Positions 25,998 through 34,859 of a stretch of DNA of 64,000 bases are shown piece by piece (the first letter of the stretch is position 1; every line of letters starts with the position of its first letter). Origin of the DNA: Bradyrhizobium diversitatis (GTDB taxonomy: Bacteria; Pseudomonadota; Alphaproteobacteria; Rhizobiales; Xanthobacteraceae); contig NZ_JACEGD010000021.1 of the NCBI RefSeq assembly GCF_016031635.1, positions 124,001 to 188,000 of the forward strand. Reading direction: 5' to 3'. A program made the translations under genes and the position numbers. The notes below the pieces were generated by a model that did no database searches, had not been told where the DNA came from, and saw nothing but the letters and a program-made list of their open reading frames with translations.

Positions 25998-27503
25998 ATG
26001 ACACGTATCGCCATCGGCGGCTTCCTGCACGAGACCAACACCTTCGCTCCGACCAAGGCGACATTCGCGGACTTTCAGCATGGCGGCGGCTGGCCGGCGA
26101 TGACGCAAGGCGCCGACGTGCTGAAGGTGATGCGGCGCATCAATGTCGGCCTCGCCGGCTTCGTCGACAGCGCTGAAGCCAGCGGCTGGGACCTCGTTCC
26201 GACGATTGCCTGCGGGGCGAGCCCCTCCGCCCATGTCACCAAGGACGCCTTCGAACGCATCGTGAAGGTGATGGTCGACGGCATCGCCGCCGCTGGGCCG
26301 ATCGATGCGGTCTATCTCGACCTGCACGGCGCCATGGTGACCGAGCATCTCGACGACGGCGAAGGCGAGATCCTGGCGCGCGCGCGCCGCGTCATCGGCA
26401 AGGATGTTCCGCTCGTCACCAGCCTCGATCTCCATGCCAACGTCACGCCCGAGATGATCGAGCATGCCGACGCGCTGATCGCCTACCGCACCTATCCGCA
26501 TGTCGACATGGCCGAGACCGGCCGCGCCTGCGCACGGCATCTGGCGCTGCTGCTGCAGACGAAGCAGCGCTTCGCAAAGGCGTTCCGGCAATTGCCGTTC
26601 CTCATCCCGATCAGCTGGCAATGCACCAACGACCAGCCGACCAGAGGCATCTACGAAAAGCTCGCCGCGCTGGAGGGCGATGCGGTTCCGACACTCTCTT
26701 TCGCGCCCGGCTTCCCGGCCGCGGATTTCCGCGATTGCGGGCCGAGCGTATTCGCCTACGGCAAGACGCAGGCGGACGCCGACCGCGCAGCCGACGCGAT
26801 CGTCAGGCTGATCGAAAGCCACGAGGACGATTTCGACGGCAAGATCTGGTCGCCTGACGATGGCGTGCGCCATGCCATGGAGCTGTCTCGGAATGCGAGC
26901 AAGCCGATCATCATCGCGGACACCCAGGACAATCCCGGCGCCGGCGGCGATTCCGACACGACAGGCATGCTGCGCGCGCTGGTGCGCAACAAGGCAAGCG
27001 CCGCCACCGGCGCGATCTACGATCCGGAATCGGCCAGGGCCGCGCATGCGGCCGGCGTCGGCGCCAGCGTGACGCTCTCGCTCGGCGGCAAGTCGGGCAT
27101 TCCCGGCGATGAGCCCTATCGCGAGACCTTCGTGGTCGAAAAGCTCTCCGATGGCCGCTTCATCGCGCCCGGCCCCTATTACGGCGGCCGCGAGATGGAG
27201 ATGGGTCCCTCCGCCTGCCTGCGCATCGGCGACGTCCGCGTGGTCGTCTCCTCGCACAAGGCCCAGCTCGCCGACCAGGCGATGTACCGCTATGTCGGCA
27301 TCGAGCCCACACGTGAGAAGATCCTGGTCAACAAGAGCTCGGTCCACTTCCGCGCCGATTTCGAGCCGATCGCTGAGAAGCTGATGATCTGCGCCGCCCC
27401 CGGCGCGATGCCGGCCGACACCGCCACCCTGCCCTGGACGCGGCTGCGGCCGGGCATCCGCATCAAGCCGAACGGCCCTGTTTTCGATCCTCCCTCACGC
27501 TAA
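25998..27503 (+). CDS. M81 family metallopeptidase (microcystinase C, MlrC-like)
   Basis: This 501-residue protein has the M81/DUF1485 N-terminus IAIGGFLHETNTFAPTKATF and YLDLHGAMVTEHLDDGEGE near 108-126. In MlrC, the best-studied relative, such segments carry metal-binding Asp, His and Glu residues. The C-terminal MlrC domain has DTQDNPGAGGDSDTTGMLRAL near 311-331. MlrC hydrolyses linear peptide fragments from microcystin; the natural substrate here is unknown. Linked to a peptide importer, two M20 enzymes and an amidase, it likely cleaves imported unusual peptides. A TTG lies directly upstream; I take the ATG. Confidence 0.92.
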   Translation: MTRIAIGGFLHETNTFAPTKATFADFQHGGGWPAMTQGADVLKVMRRINVGLAGFVDSAEASGWDLVPTIACGASPSAHVTKDAFERIVKVMVDGIAAAGPIDAVYLDLHGAMVTEHLDDGEGEILARARRVIGKDVPLVTSLDLHANVTPEMIEHADALIAYRTYPHVDMAETGRACARHLALLLQTKQRFAKAFRQLPFLIPISWQCTNDQPTRGIYEKLAALEGDAVPTLSFAPGFPAADFRDCGPSVFAYGKTQADADRAADAIVRLIESHEDDFDGKIWSPDDGVRHAMELSRNASKPIIIADTQDNPGAGGDSDTTGMLRALVRNKASAATGAIYDPESARAAHAAGVGASVTLSLGGKSGIPGDEPYRETFVVEKLSDGRFIAPGPYYGGREMEMGPSACLRIGDVRVVVSSHKAQLADQAMYRYVGIEPTREKILVNKSSVHFRADFEPIAEKLMICAAPGAMPADTATLPWTRLRPGIRIKPNGPVFDPPSR

Positions 27504-27516
27504 CTGGACAGGACAC

Positions 27517-28689
27517 ATGCCCACGATCGACCGCATCGACGGCTACGCCGACGAACTCACCGCTATCAGGCGCGACCTCCACGCCCATCCCGAGATCGGG
27601 TTCGAGGAAGTGCGCACCTCCGGCATCGTCGCCGACAAGCTGAAGAGCTGGGGCATCGAGGTGCATCGCGGCCTCGGCGGCACCGGCGTGATCGGCGTCA
27701 TCAAGGGCAAGGGTTCGAGCGGCAAGCGCATCGGCCTGCGCGCCGACATGGACGCGCTGCCGATGGAGGAGAACACCAATCTGAAGTGGAGCTCGAAAAT
27801 CCCGGGCCGCTTCCACGGCTGCGGCCATGACGGCCACACCACCATGCTGCTCGGCACCGCGCGCTACCTCGCCGAGACCCGGAATTTCGACGGCACCGTG
27901 CACCTGATCTTCCAGCCGGCCGAGGAAGGCCTCGGCGGCGCCCGCGCGATGATCAAGGACGGCCTGTTCGAGAAGTTTCCCTGCGACGAGCTCTACGGCC
28001 TGCACAACGCGCCCGATCTCAACCACGGTGAGATCGCGATCCTGCCCGGCCCCGCGATGGCCAGCGCCGACTTCTTCGACCTCCGCATCACCGGCTACGG
28101 CGCGCATGGCGCGATGCCCGAACGCTCCAAGGACGCGGTGATCATCGCGACCACGCTGGCGCAGGCGATCCAGACCATCGTCAGCCGCAACGTCGAGCCG
28201 CTGCAGGCCGCCGTGATCTCGATCACCCAGATTCACGCCGGTTCCGCCTACAACGTCATTCCCGGCGACGCGCATCTTTGCGGCACCATCCGCACCTTCT
28301 CGAAAGAAGTCCGCACCCTGATCGCCGAGCGCATCCGCACGATCTGCGCCGGCATCGCGAGCGCCTATAGTTGCGTGATCGACGTCGACATCCGCGACAC
28401 CTTCGACGTTCTGGTCAACCAGGTCGAGCAGTCCAAGGTGGTCGAGGAGGTCGCGCGCACCATCGTCGATCCCGCCAACGTGATCACCCGCACCCAGCCG
28501 AAGATGGGCAGCGAGGATTTCGCCGACATGCTGCAGACCGTCCCCGGCGCGTATTTCTGGGTCGGCCATGACGGCTCGGTGCCCGTGCACAATCCCGGCT
28601 TCGTGCTCGACGACAAGATCCTGCCGATCGGCGCCAGCATGTTCGCCCGCATCATCGAGACGCGCATGCCGGTGGGAGCCCATGCATAA
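27517..28689 (+). CDS. M20 aminoacylase/amidohydrolase (hippurate hydrolase-like)
   Basis: This 390-residue protein belongs to the amidohydrolase (M20D) group. RADMDALPMEE lies near 75-85, the metal site FHGCGHDGHTTMLLG near 98-112 contains the Cys and His ligands, and FQPAEEGLGGA near 131-141 contains the Glu ligands. The C-terminal GSEDFADML and HNPGF segments are typical. It should release an acyl group or amino acid from N-acyl amino acids or short peptides. It starts 13 bp after the M81 gene and its end overlaps the amidase start by 8 bp, so the three genes form an operon. Confidence 0.93.
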   Translation: MPTIDRIDGYADELTAIRRDLHAHPEIGFEEVRTSGIVADKLKSWGIEVHRGLGGTGVIGVIKGKGSSGKRIGLRADMDALPMEENTNLKWSSKIPGRFHGCGHDGHTTMLLGTARYLAETRNFDGTVHLIFQPAEEGLGGARAMIKDGLFEKFPCDELYGLHNAPDLNHGEIAILPGPAMASADFFDLRITGYGAHGAMPERSKDAVIIATTLAQAIQTIVSRNVEPLQAAVISITQIHAGSAYNVIPGDAHLCGTIRTFSKEVRTLIAERIRTICAGIASAYSCVIDVDIRDTFDVLVNQVEQSKVVEEVARTIVDPANVITRTQPKMGSEDFADMLQTVPGAYFWVGHDGSVPVHNPGFVLDDKILPIGASMFARIIETRMPVGAHA

Positions 28690-30103
28690 GAAGAGCGTCG
28701 AAGAGGCGGTTACCTCGCTGCACGATCTGTCCGCGGTCGATTTGATCGCGGGCTATCGCGCCAAGCAGTTCTCGCCGAGCGAGGTGCTGGAGGACGTGCT
28801 CGCGCATGTCGCGGCGTGGGAACCGCATCTGAAGGCACTCTATGCGTTCGATCCCGACGCCGCGCGCGAGGCCGCCAAGGCCTCGACCGCGCGCTGGACT
28901 GGCGGCGAGCCGTCCGGCGCGCTCGACGGCGTGCCCGTCACGGTGAAGGACAACATCGCGACCAAGGGCGTGCCGGTGCCGCTGGGCGCGGCCAGTGTCA
29001 AGCTCGTGCCGGCCGAGAAGGACGCCCCGCCGGCTGCGCGGCTGCGCGAGGCCGGCGCGATCATCTTCGCCAAGACCACCATGCCCGATTACGGTATGCT
29101 GTCCTCCGGGCTTTCCAGCTTCCATGCGCTGGCGCGTAATCCCTGGGACCTCACCAAGAATCCCGGCGGCTCCAGCGCTGGCGCAGGCGCGGCCGCAGCG
29201 GCCGGCTATGGTCCCTTGCATCTCGGCACCGATATCGGCGGCTCGGTGCGGCTGCCAGCCGGCTGGTGCGGGCTCGTCGGCCTGAAACCGAGCTTCGGCC
29301 GCGTGCCGATCGATCCCACCTATGTCGGCCGCGTCGCCGGCCCGATGACACGCACGGTCGACGACTGCGCGCTGATGATGAGCGCGATCGCAAAACCCGA
29401 CCGGCGCGACGGCATGAGCCTGCCGGCAGAACCCCTCAACTGGAAAGGGCTGGAGAAGTCGCCGCGAAAACTGCGCATCGGCCTGATGCTCGATCCCGGC
29501 TGCGGCCTGCCGCTGGAGAAACCGGTCCGCGAGGTCGCGGTGAAGGCGGCGAAGGCGTTCGAATCTGCAGGGGCCATCGTGACCGAGGTCGACGGCATCC
29601 TCACGCGCGAGATGCTCGACGGCCTCGACAATTTCTGGCGCGCGCGGATGTGGGACGATCTGTCCAAGCTGACGCCGGCCGAGCAGGCAAAGGTGCTGCC
29701 CTATATCTTCAAATGGGGTGAGTCCGGCGCGAAGCTGTCGGGCGTCGAGGTCATCCGCGGCTTCAACCAGACGATGGCGATCCGTGCGACGGCAGCAAAG
29801 CTGTTCTGCGAGCTCGACTATGTGATGTCGCCGACCGCACCGAACGTGAATTACCCCGCGGAATGGGCTTCCCCCACCAACGATCCCATGAAGCCGTTCG
29901 AGCACATCGCCTATACCGTGCCGTGGAATATGTCGGAGAACCCCGCGATCTCCGTCAATGGCGGCTTCGACGCCAAGGGGTTTCCGATCGGCGTGCAGAT
30001 CGTCGGTCGGCGCTTCGACGATATCGGCGTGCTCGGCGTGGCCAAGGCGTTCGAGGGCCTGCGTGGCCCGCAGCGGCCCTGGCCCGAGCCGCCGGCGACG
30101 TAA
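28682..30103 (+). CDS. Amidase (amidase-signature family)
   Basis: This 473-residue Ser-cisSer-Lys hydrolase has the catalytic triad in place: Lys89 in VTVKDN, Ser164 in PGGSSAG and Ser188 in DIGGSVR. The 75- and 24-residue spacings equal those in fatty acid amide hydrolase. It cleaves a carboxylic amide to acid and ammonia. The ATG at 28682 lies within the end of the M20 gene; the longer open frame upstream is antisense to the family's normal length. It completes the M81-M20-amidase operon for peptide or amide breakdown. Confidence 0.93.
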   Translation: MHKKSVEEAVTSLHDLSAVDLIAGYRAKQFSPSEVLEDVLAHVAAWEPHLKALYAFDPDAAREAAKASTARWTGGEPSGALDGVPVTVKDNIATKGVPVPLGAASVKLVPAEKDAPPAARLREAGAIIFAKTTMPDYGMLSSGLSSFHALARNPWDLTKNPGGSSAGAGAAAAAGYGPLHLGTDIGGSVRLPAGWCGLVGLKPSFGRVPIDPTYVGRVAGPMTRTVDDCALMMSAIAKPDRRDGMSLPAEPLNWKGLEKSPRKLRIGLMLDPGCGLPLEKPVREVAVKAAKAFESAGAIVTEVDGILTREMLDGLDNFWRARMWDDLSKLTPAEQAKVLPYIFKWGESGAKLSGVEVIRGFNQTMAIRATAAKLFCELDYVMSPTAPNVNYPAEWASPTNDPMKPFEHIAYTVPWNMSENPAISVNGGFDAKGFPIGVQIVGRRFDDIGVLGVAKAFEGLRGPQRPWPEPPAT

Positions 30104-30112
30104 ATATCTCCC

Positions 30113-30233
30113 GTCATTCCGGGGCGTCGCGAAGCGACGAGCTATGGTGCGCAATTGCGCACCTGAGAATCCATAACCACCACAATGAGTATGGATTCCG
30201 GGCTCGCGCCAAGAGGGCGCGCCCCGGAATGAC
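30113..30233. repeat. Intergenic palindrome, class B, with inserted mini-hairpin
   Basis: Full outer arms (GTCATTCCGGGGCG and GCGCCCCGGAATGAC) enclose inner AATCCAT and ATGGATTCC. The left half carries an extra GGTGCGCAATTGCGCACC hairpin. The centre reads AACCACCACAATGAGT. Confidence 0.9.
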
Positions 30234-30273
30234 GTGCTACAGAGAGAACAAGAAACAAAGGAAGGAAACCACC

Positions 30274-31164
30274 ATGGCGCATGAGACGATCAAATACGAG
30301 GTCGCCGAGCAGATCCTCACGATCACGCTGAACCGGCCCGACAAGCTCAATGCCTTCAATGCGCAGATGCAGGCGGAGCTGATCGACGCGTTCGACGCCG
30401 CCGACAAGGACGACAACGTCCGCGCCATCATCGTCACCGGCGCCGGCCGCGGTTTTTGCGCGGGCGCGGATCTTTCGTCCGGCGCCGACACGTTCGACCG
30501 CGATGCGCGGCGCGGGCCGGTAAAGCGCTTGGCCGACGGCAAGGTCGATTACAGCGATCCGCAGGTGCGCGACGGCGGCGGCCAGGTCACGTTGCGCATC
30601 TTCAAGTGCCTCAAGCCGGTCATCGCCGCGGTGAACGGTCCCGCGGTCGGCATCGGCGTCACCATGCAACTCGCGATGGATATCCGCATTGCTTCGGAGG
30701 CCGCGCGCTTCGGCTTCGTGTTCTCCCAGCGCGGCATCGTGCCGGAGGCGGCCTCGAGCTGGTTCCTGCCGCGCATCGTCGGCATCTCGCAGGCGCTGGA
30801 ATGGTGCTATTCGGGCCGCGTCTTCCCGGCGCAGGAAGCGCTTGCCGGCCGTCTCGTCAGCAAGGTGGTGCCGCCAGACGATCTCCTGCCGACCGCCCGC
30901 GCGCTCGCCAAGGAATTCGCCGCGAAGACGGCGCCGGTGTCGGTCGCGCTGATCCGGCAGATGATGTGGCGCATGATGGGCGCCGACGATCCGATGGAGG
31001 CCCACAAGGTCGACAGCCGCGGCATCTACGCCCGCGGCCGTTCCGGCGACGTCAAGGAAGGCGTGGTGTCGTTCCTGGAAAAGCGTCCCGCGCAGTTCAA
31101 GGACAAGGTATCGACCGACATGCCGGACTATTTCCCGTGGTGGACGGAGCGGGAGTACAAGTGA
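30274..31164 (+). CDS. Enoyl-CoA hydratase/isomerase family protein
   Basis: This 296-residue crotonase-fold enzyme has the N-terminal ITLNRPDKLNAFN, oxyanion-hole segments AGRGFCAGADLS near 56-67 and NGPAVGIGVTMQLAMDIRIAS near 116-136, and PEAASSWFLPR near 155. The Glu in VPEAASS corresponds to a catalytic glutamate used by some hydratases. It acts on acyl-CoA thioesters, probably in fatty-acid or carboxylic-acid breakdown. The start ATG follows AAGGAAGGAAA. It is monocistronic between palindromic repeats. Confidence 0.92.
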   Translation: MAHETIKYEVAEQILTITLNRPDKLNAFNAQMQAELIDAFDAADKDDNVRAIIVTGAGRGFCAGADLSSGADTFDRDARRGPVKRLADGKVDYSDPQVRDGGGQVTLRIFKCLKPVIAAVNGPAVGIGVTMQLAMDIRIASEAARFGFVFSQRGIVPEAASSWFLPRIVGISQALEWCYSGRVFPAQEALAGRLVSKVVPPDDLLPTARALAKEFAAKTAPVSVALIRQMMWRMMGADDPMEAHKVDSRGIYARGRSGDVKEGVVSFLEKRPAQFKDKVSTDMPDYFPWWTEREYK

Positions 31165-31171
31165 GGCTCCT

Positions 31172-31259
31172 GTAGGGTGGGTTAGCGCAGCGTAACCCAC
31201 CATTGATATCACCGCGGAGACAGAAGAGGTGGGTTACGCCTTCGGCTAACCCACCCTAC
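31172..31259. repeat. Intergenic palindrome, class D
   Basis: GTAGGGTGGGTTAGC... at the left and ...GCTAACCCACCCTAC at the right form the outer arms. Inner halves GTAACCCACC and GGTGGGTTAC give a nested palindrome. A related copy is at 48395-48508. It lies between convergent genes. Confidence 0.9.
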
Positions 31260-31262
31260 TTT

Positions 31263-32240
31263 TCACTGCATCACCAGCGCGACCCGCCCGATCGCCTTGC
31301 GGTCGATCAACAGCCGCATCGCCTTCGCATAGTCCTCCAGCGGCAGGCGGTGCGAGACGTTGGGGCGCAGCTTGCCCTCCTCCGCCCATTGCAGCAGCAT
31401 CTTCAGGCGCGCTTCACCAAGCGCAGGATTTCTCCGCACAGCCTCCCCGGCGCGCACACCAAGCACGCTGGCGCCCTTGATCAGCAGGAGATTGGTCCTG
31501 GCCGAGCCGATGCCGCCGGTGAAGCCGATCACGAGGAGTCGCGCGCCCCAGGCGATGCAGCGCATCGAGTCTTCAAAGACCTGGCCGCCGACCGGATCGA
31601 ACACGACGTCCGCGCCGCGGCCGTCGGTGATCCGCTTGACCGCGTCGCGAAACGGCTCACGGTCATAGCGCACGAGATGATCGGCGCCGCGCGATTGCGC
31701 GATCGCAAGCTTCTCGTCGCTCGAAGCCGTCGCGATCACGATCGCGCCCAGCATCTTGCCGATCTCGACGGCGGCAAGACCGACACCGCCGCCGGCGCCA
31801 TGGACCAGCAGCACCTCGCCCGGCCCGACCCGACCGCGATCGATCAGCGCATGATAGGCGGTGCCATGGCCGGCGAGATAGGTCGCTGCCTCGGCGTAGT
31901 CGAACGTCGATGGCATGGGGGTGAGCTGCGACGGCGTCACCACCGCTTCATCCGTGAAGGCACCAAAGCGCATCTTCACGATGACCTTGTCGCCGACGGC
32001 AACGCCGCTTGCCTCCGATCCCACCTCGGTGACGTCGCCGGCAGCTTCCATGCCCGGCGTGAACGGCAGCTCCGGCTTGAGCTGGTATTCGCCGGCAGCC
32101 ATCAGCACGTCGGGAAAGTTCAGCCCGGCGGCGCGGATGGCGACGCGCACCTCACCCGGCTTCAGCGCGCGGGACGGAAACTCTTCCAGCAGCAAACGCT
32201 CGGGCGCGCCGAGCTCGCGGCAGACGACGGCGCGCACCAT
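31263..32240 (-). CDS. NADPH:quinone oxidoreductase, MDR family
   Basis: This 325-residue zinc-independent medium-chain dehydrogenase/reductase has the N-terminal catalytic fold with GLNFPDVLMAAGEYQ near 33-47 and GMEAAGDVTEVG near 58-69, then the NADPH fold with VHGAGGGVGLAAVEIGK near 145-161. It matches QorA-like quinone reductases or crotonyl-CoA-type reductases. Its ATG overlaps the stop of the HCCA-isomerase gene (ATGA), so the two are co-translated. The pairing suggests work on a common aromatic or electrophilic substrate, but that is inference. Confidence 0.92.
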   Translation of the reverse strand: MVRAVVCRELGAPERLLLEEFPSRALKPGEVRVAIRAAGLNFPDVLMAAGEYQLKPELPFTPGMEAAGDVTEVGSEASGVAVGDKVIVKMRFGAFTDEAVVTPSQLTPMPSTFDYAEAATYLAGHGTAYHALIDRGRVGPGEVLLVHGAGGGVGLAAVEIGKMLGAIVIATASSDEKLAIAQSRGADHLVRYDREPFRDAVKRITDGRGADVVFDPVGGQVFEDSMRCIAWGARLLVIGFTGGIGSARTNLLLIKGASVLGVRAGEAVRRNPALGEARLKMLLQWAEEGKLRPNVSHRLPLEDYAKAMRLLIDRKAIGRVALVMQ

Positions 32241-32848
32241 CAGGCCGCGCTCGCCTTGCTGCGCTGAAGCACTTCGCGGATCAGCGGCAGGCGATCATTG
32301 CCGAAATACATGTCGGTCTTGTTCACGAAGATCGTCGGCGAGCCGAAGCCGCCGCGGGCGACGACCTCCTCCGTGTTGGCCTTGAGCTGGTCCTTGATGC
32401 CCTGCTCGGCAATGCCGGCGAAGAACTTCTGCTCGTCGATGCCGACCTTCCTGCAGATCTCCGCGAGCACCGCGTCCTGCGAGATGTCCTTGTCCTCGCC
32501 CCAATAGGTCTCGAACACGGCGGTTGCGAACGGCACCATGTCCTTGCCCAGCCAGATGCAGCCGCGCATTGCCTTGACACTGTTCACGGGAAACACCGTC
32601 GGCGGCATCTTGATCGAAAGGCCAGCCGAACGCGCCCAGTCCTGAAGGTCCTTCTTCATGTAGCGCGCCTTCAGCGGCACCGGCTTCTCGCGCTGAGCGT
32701 AGACGCTCGGATTGACCGTATTGAAGATGCCGCCGACCAGGATCGGCCGCCAGGTGATCTCGGCGCCCAGCTCCTTGGCGAGCGGCTGGATGTTGTGGAA
32801 GGCGAGATAGGTCCAGGGGCTGGAGCAGTCGAAGAAGAATTCGATCAT
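32240..32848 (-). CDS. 2-hydroxychromene-2-carboxylate isomerase-like (DsbA/GST-kappa fold)
   Basis: This 202-residue protein begins MIEFFFDCSSPWTYLAFHN. The Ser9/Ser10-Pro11 in place of a CxxC is the feature of the HCCA isomerase and GST-kappa branch, which uses glutathione. RPILVGGIFN near 37-46 and the C-terminal GSPTIFVNKTDMYFGNDRL (cis-Pro loop) are family-typical. HCCA isomerase acts in naphthalene breakdown, but many relatives have unknown substrates. It is the first gene of a two-gene unit with a quinone oxidoreductase. Confidence 0.9.
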   Translation of the reverse strand: MIEFFFDCSSPWTYLAFHNIQPLAKELGAEITWRPILVGGIFNTVNPSVYAQREKPVPLKARYMKKDLQDWARSAGLSIKMPPTVFPVNSVKAMRGCIWLGKDMVPFATAVFETYWGEDKDISQDAVLAEICRKVGIDEQKFFAGIAEQGIKDQLKANTEEVVARGGFGSPTIFVNKTDMYFGNDRLPLIREVLQRSKASAA

Positions 32849-32865
32849 GATGGTTCCTTATGTTT

Positions 32866-32968
32866 GTCATTCCGGGATGCGCCGCAGGCGCAGGCCCGGA
32901 ATCCATTTCACCAGTCTTGTTGCGGCCTGATGGATTCCGGGCTCGCGCTTCGCGCGCCCCGGAATGAC
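32866..32968. repeat. Intergenic palindrome, class B
   Basis: GTCATTCCGGGATGCGCCGCAGGCGCA and CCCGGAATCCATTTCACCAG on the left; ATGGATTCCGGGCTCGCG and CGCGCCCCGGAATGAC on the right. Its centre (TTTCACCAGTCTTGTTGCGGCC) resembles that of the copy at 23931. Confidence 0.9.
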
Positions 32969-32978
32969 GGCGTTGCCG

Positions 32979-33680
32979 TCACCTCTTTCCCAGCACTTCC
33001 TTAGCCCTTTGTCCGAACATGATCTTGCGTGATTCCTCGTCGAACGGCTCTTTGACGAATTTGCCGATCGCAAGCCCGGCCTGCACCTGCGGCCGCGCAC
33101 GAACCTCGGCATACCAGCGTTTCACGTTCGGATAGTCCTCGAGCGTAAAGCCTTGCGCCTTGTGGGTCATCGTCCAGGGGAAGCAGGCGATGTCGGCGAT
33201 GGAATAGTCGCCGGCGACAAAAGCCCCGGTCTTGCCGAGCTGGCGATCGAGCACGCCGTAGAGCCGCGCTGCCTCGTCGCGATAGCGTTCGATCGCATAG
33301 GGGATCTTCTCCGCCGCGTAGAGCGCAAAATGTCCATGCTGGCCGAGCATCGGTCCAAGCCCGGCCATCTGCCACATCACCCATTGGATCGTGGTCGAGC
33401 GCCCGCGCAAGTCCGTCGGCAAGAACCGGCCGGTCTTTTCCGCGAGATAGATCAGGATGGCGCCGGTCTCGAAGGCCGAGAACGGAGGCCCGCCGTCGGC
33501 AGGATCGTGATCGACGATGGCCGGGATACGATTATTCGGAGAGATCGCCAGAAAGTCGGGGCTGAACTGCTCGCCGGCGCGGATGTTCACGGGCTTCGCG
33601 CTGTAGGGAAGCCCGAGTTCCTCCAGCATGATCGAGATTTTCCAGCCGTTCGGCGTCGGCGCGTAATAGAGATCGATCAC
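32979..33680 (-). CDS. Glutathione S-transferase (Ure2/YfcG-like)
   Basis: This 233-residue protein has an N-terminal thioredoxin-like domain starting MIDLYYAPTPNGWKISIMLEELGLPY, with ISPNNRIPAIVDHD near 47-60 and FETGAILIYLAEKTG near 70-84 for glutathione binding, then an all-helical C-terminal domain (about 95-230). The PNGWK start and GDYSIADIACFPW segment are those of the Ure2p/YfcG/YghU-type GSTs, which reduce disulfides or hydroperoxides. It is monocistronic. Confidence 0.93.
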   Translation of the reverse strand: MIDLYYAPTPNGWKISIMLEELGLPYSAKPVNIRAGEQFSPDFLAISPNNRIPAIVDHDPADGGPPFSAFETGAILIYLAEKTGRFLPTDLRGRSTTIQWVMWQMAGLGPMLGQHGHFALYAAEKIPYAIERYRDEAARLYGVLDRQLGKTGAFVAGDYSIADIACFPWTMTHKAQGFTLEDYPNVKRWYAEVRARPQVQAGLAIGKFVKEPFDEESRKIMFGQRAKEVLGKR

Positions 33681-33814
33681 GACCCTTCCCCTGGCCTTTT
33701 CTTTGGGCCTTCCCTGTCATCGCCGTCGGACTAGAGAGCGACTTTCGTTGTTCTGTACCTCGACGTTAAGACATGGCAGGAAGAGGCGCAACACAACCTG
33801 CCGGGAGGGCCGCC

Positions 33815-34837
33815 ATGCTGTTTCCAACCACGATCGCCGGCTCCTTGCCGAAGCCGGAATGGCTGGCCGAGCCCAACATGCTGTGGGCGCCCTGGAAGTC
33901 AGAGGGTGACGAACTGCTCCGGGCCAAGCGCGATGCGACCCTGATCTGGCTGAAAATCCAGGAGGACGCCGGCATCGACATCGTCACCGAGGGCGAGCAG
34001 GCCCGGCAGCATTTCGTCCACGGCTTCCTGGAGAAGATCGAGGGCATCGATTTCGCCCACAAGGTCGAGATGGGCATCCGCAAGGACCGCTACAAGGCGA
34101 TGGTGCCGCAGGTGGTCGCGCCGCTCCGCCTGAAGGATCGCGTCCATGCCTTCGAGGCGCGCGTGGCGCGCACACATACCAAGAAGAAGCTGAAGTTTAC
34201 CCTGCCCGGCCCAATGACCATCATCGACACCATTGCGGATCGCTACTATGGCGACCGCGTGAAGATGGCCTTTGCCTTCGCCGAGCTGCTCAACGAGGAG
34301 GCCAAGGCCTTGCAGGCCGACGGCGTCGATCTCGTGCAGTTCGACGAGCCGGCCTTCAACGTCTACATGGACGAGGTCAACGATTGGGGCATCAAGGCGC
34401 TGGAGCGCGCCGCGCAAGGCCTCACTTGCGCCACCGCCGTTCACATCTGCTACGGTTACGGCATCAAGGCCAACACCGACTGGAAGGAAACGCTCGGCAG
34501 CCAATGGCGGCAGTACGAGCAGATATTCCCGGCAATCGACGCGAGCCCGATCCAGCAGGTTGCGATCGAGTGCCGCAATTCCAAGGTGCCGCTCGACCTG
34601 CTCGCGCTGCTCAAGACCAAGATCGTGCAGGCCGGCGTGATCGACGTCGCCAGCGACACGGTGGAGACCGCCGAGGACGTCGTGAAGGTGATCGACGCGG
34701 TGTCGCAATTCGTGCCCAAGAGCAACATCATCGCCACCACCAATTGCGGCATGGCGCCGATGCGGCGCGAGATCGCCGAGGCCAAGCTGATGGCGCTCGG
34801 CGCCGGCGCCGCGCTGGCGCGCGAGAAGCTGGGGTGA
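33815..34837 (+). CDS. MetE-like cobalamin-independent methyltransferase
   Basis: This protein has 340 residues from the ATG at 33815, which has GGGAGG 6 bp upstream. It corresponds to the C-terminal catalytic barrel of MetE only: TTIAGSLPKPEW at the start, FDEPAFNVYMDE near 182-193, HICYGYG near 210-216, IECRNSK near 250-256 and TTNCGMAP near 307-314. The His, Cys, Glu and second Cys are the likely zinc ligands that activate homocysteine. The N-terminal half of full MetE (folate-binding repeat) is absent. Such short proteins may use another methyl donor, so calling it methionine synthase is only partly justified. Confidence 0.88.
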   Translation: MLFPTTIAGSLPKPEWLAEPNMLWAPWKSEGDELLRAKRDATLIWLKIQEDAGIDIVTEGEQARQHFVHGFLEKIEGIDFAHKVEMGIRKDRYKAMVPQVVAPLRLKDRVHAFEARVARTHTKKKLKFTLPGPMTIIDTIADRYYGDRVKMAFAFAELLNEEAKALQADGVDLVQFDEPAFNVYMDEVNDWGIKALERAAQGLTCATAVHICYGYGIKANTDWKETLGSQWRQYEQIFPAIDASPIQQVAIECRNSKVPLDLLALLKTKIVQAGVIDVASDTVETAEDVVKVIDAVSQFVPKSNIIATTNCGMAPMRREIAEAKLMALGAGAALAREKLG

Positions 34838-34859
34838 TTACGACGTCGTCGGCCTCGCT

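Noticed and set aside
30113..30233. The palindromes as ordinary transcription terminators
   Set aside because: They lack T-runs, have two arms of 40 or more bp with internal hairpins, and recur as sequence families, which is unlike simple intrinsic terminators. A secondary transcript-end role remains possible.
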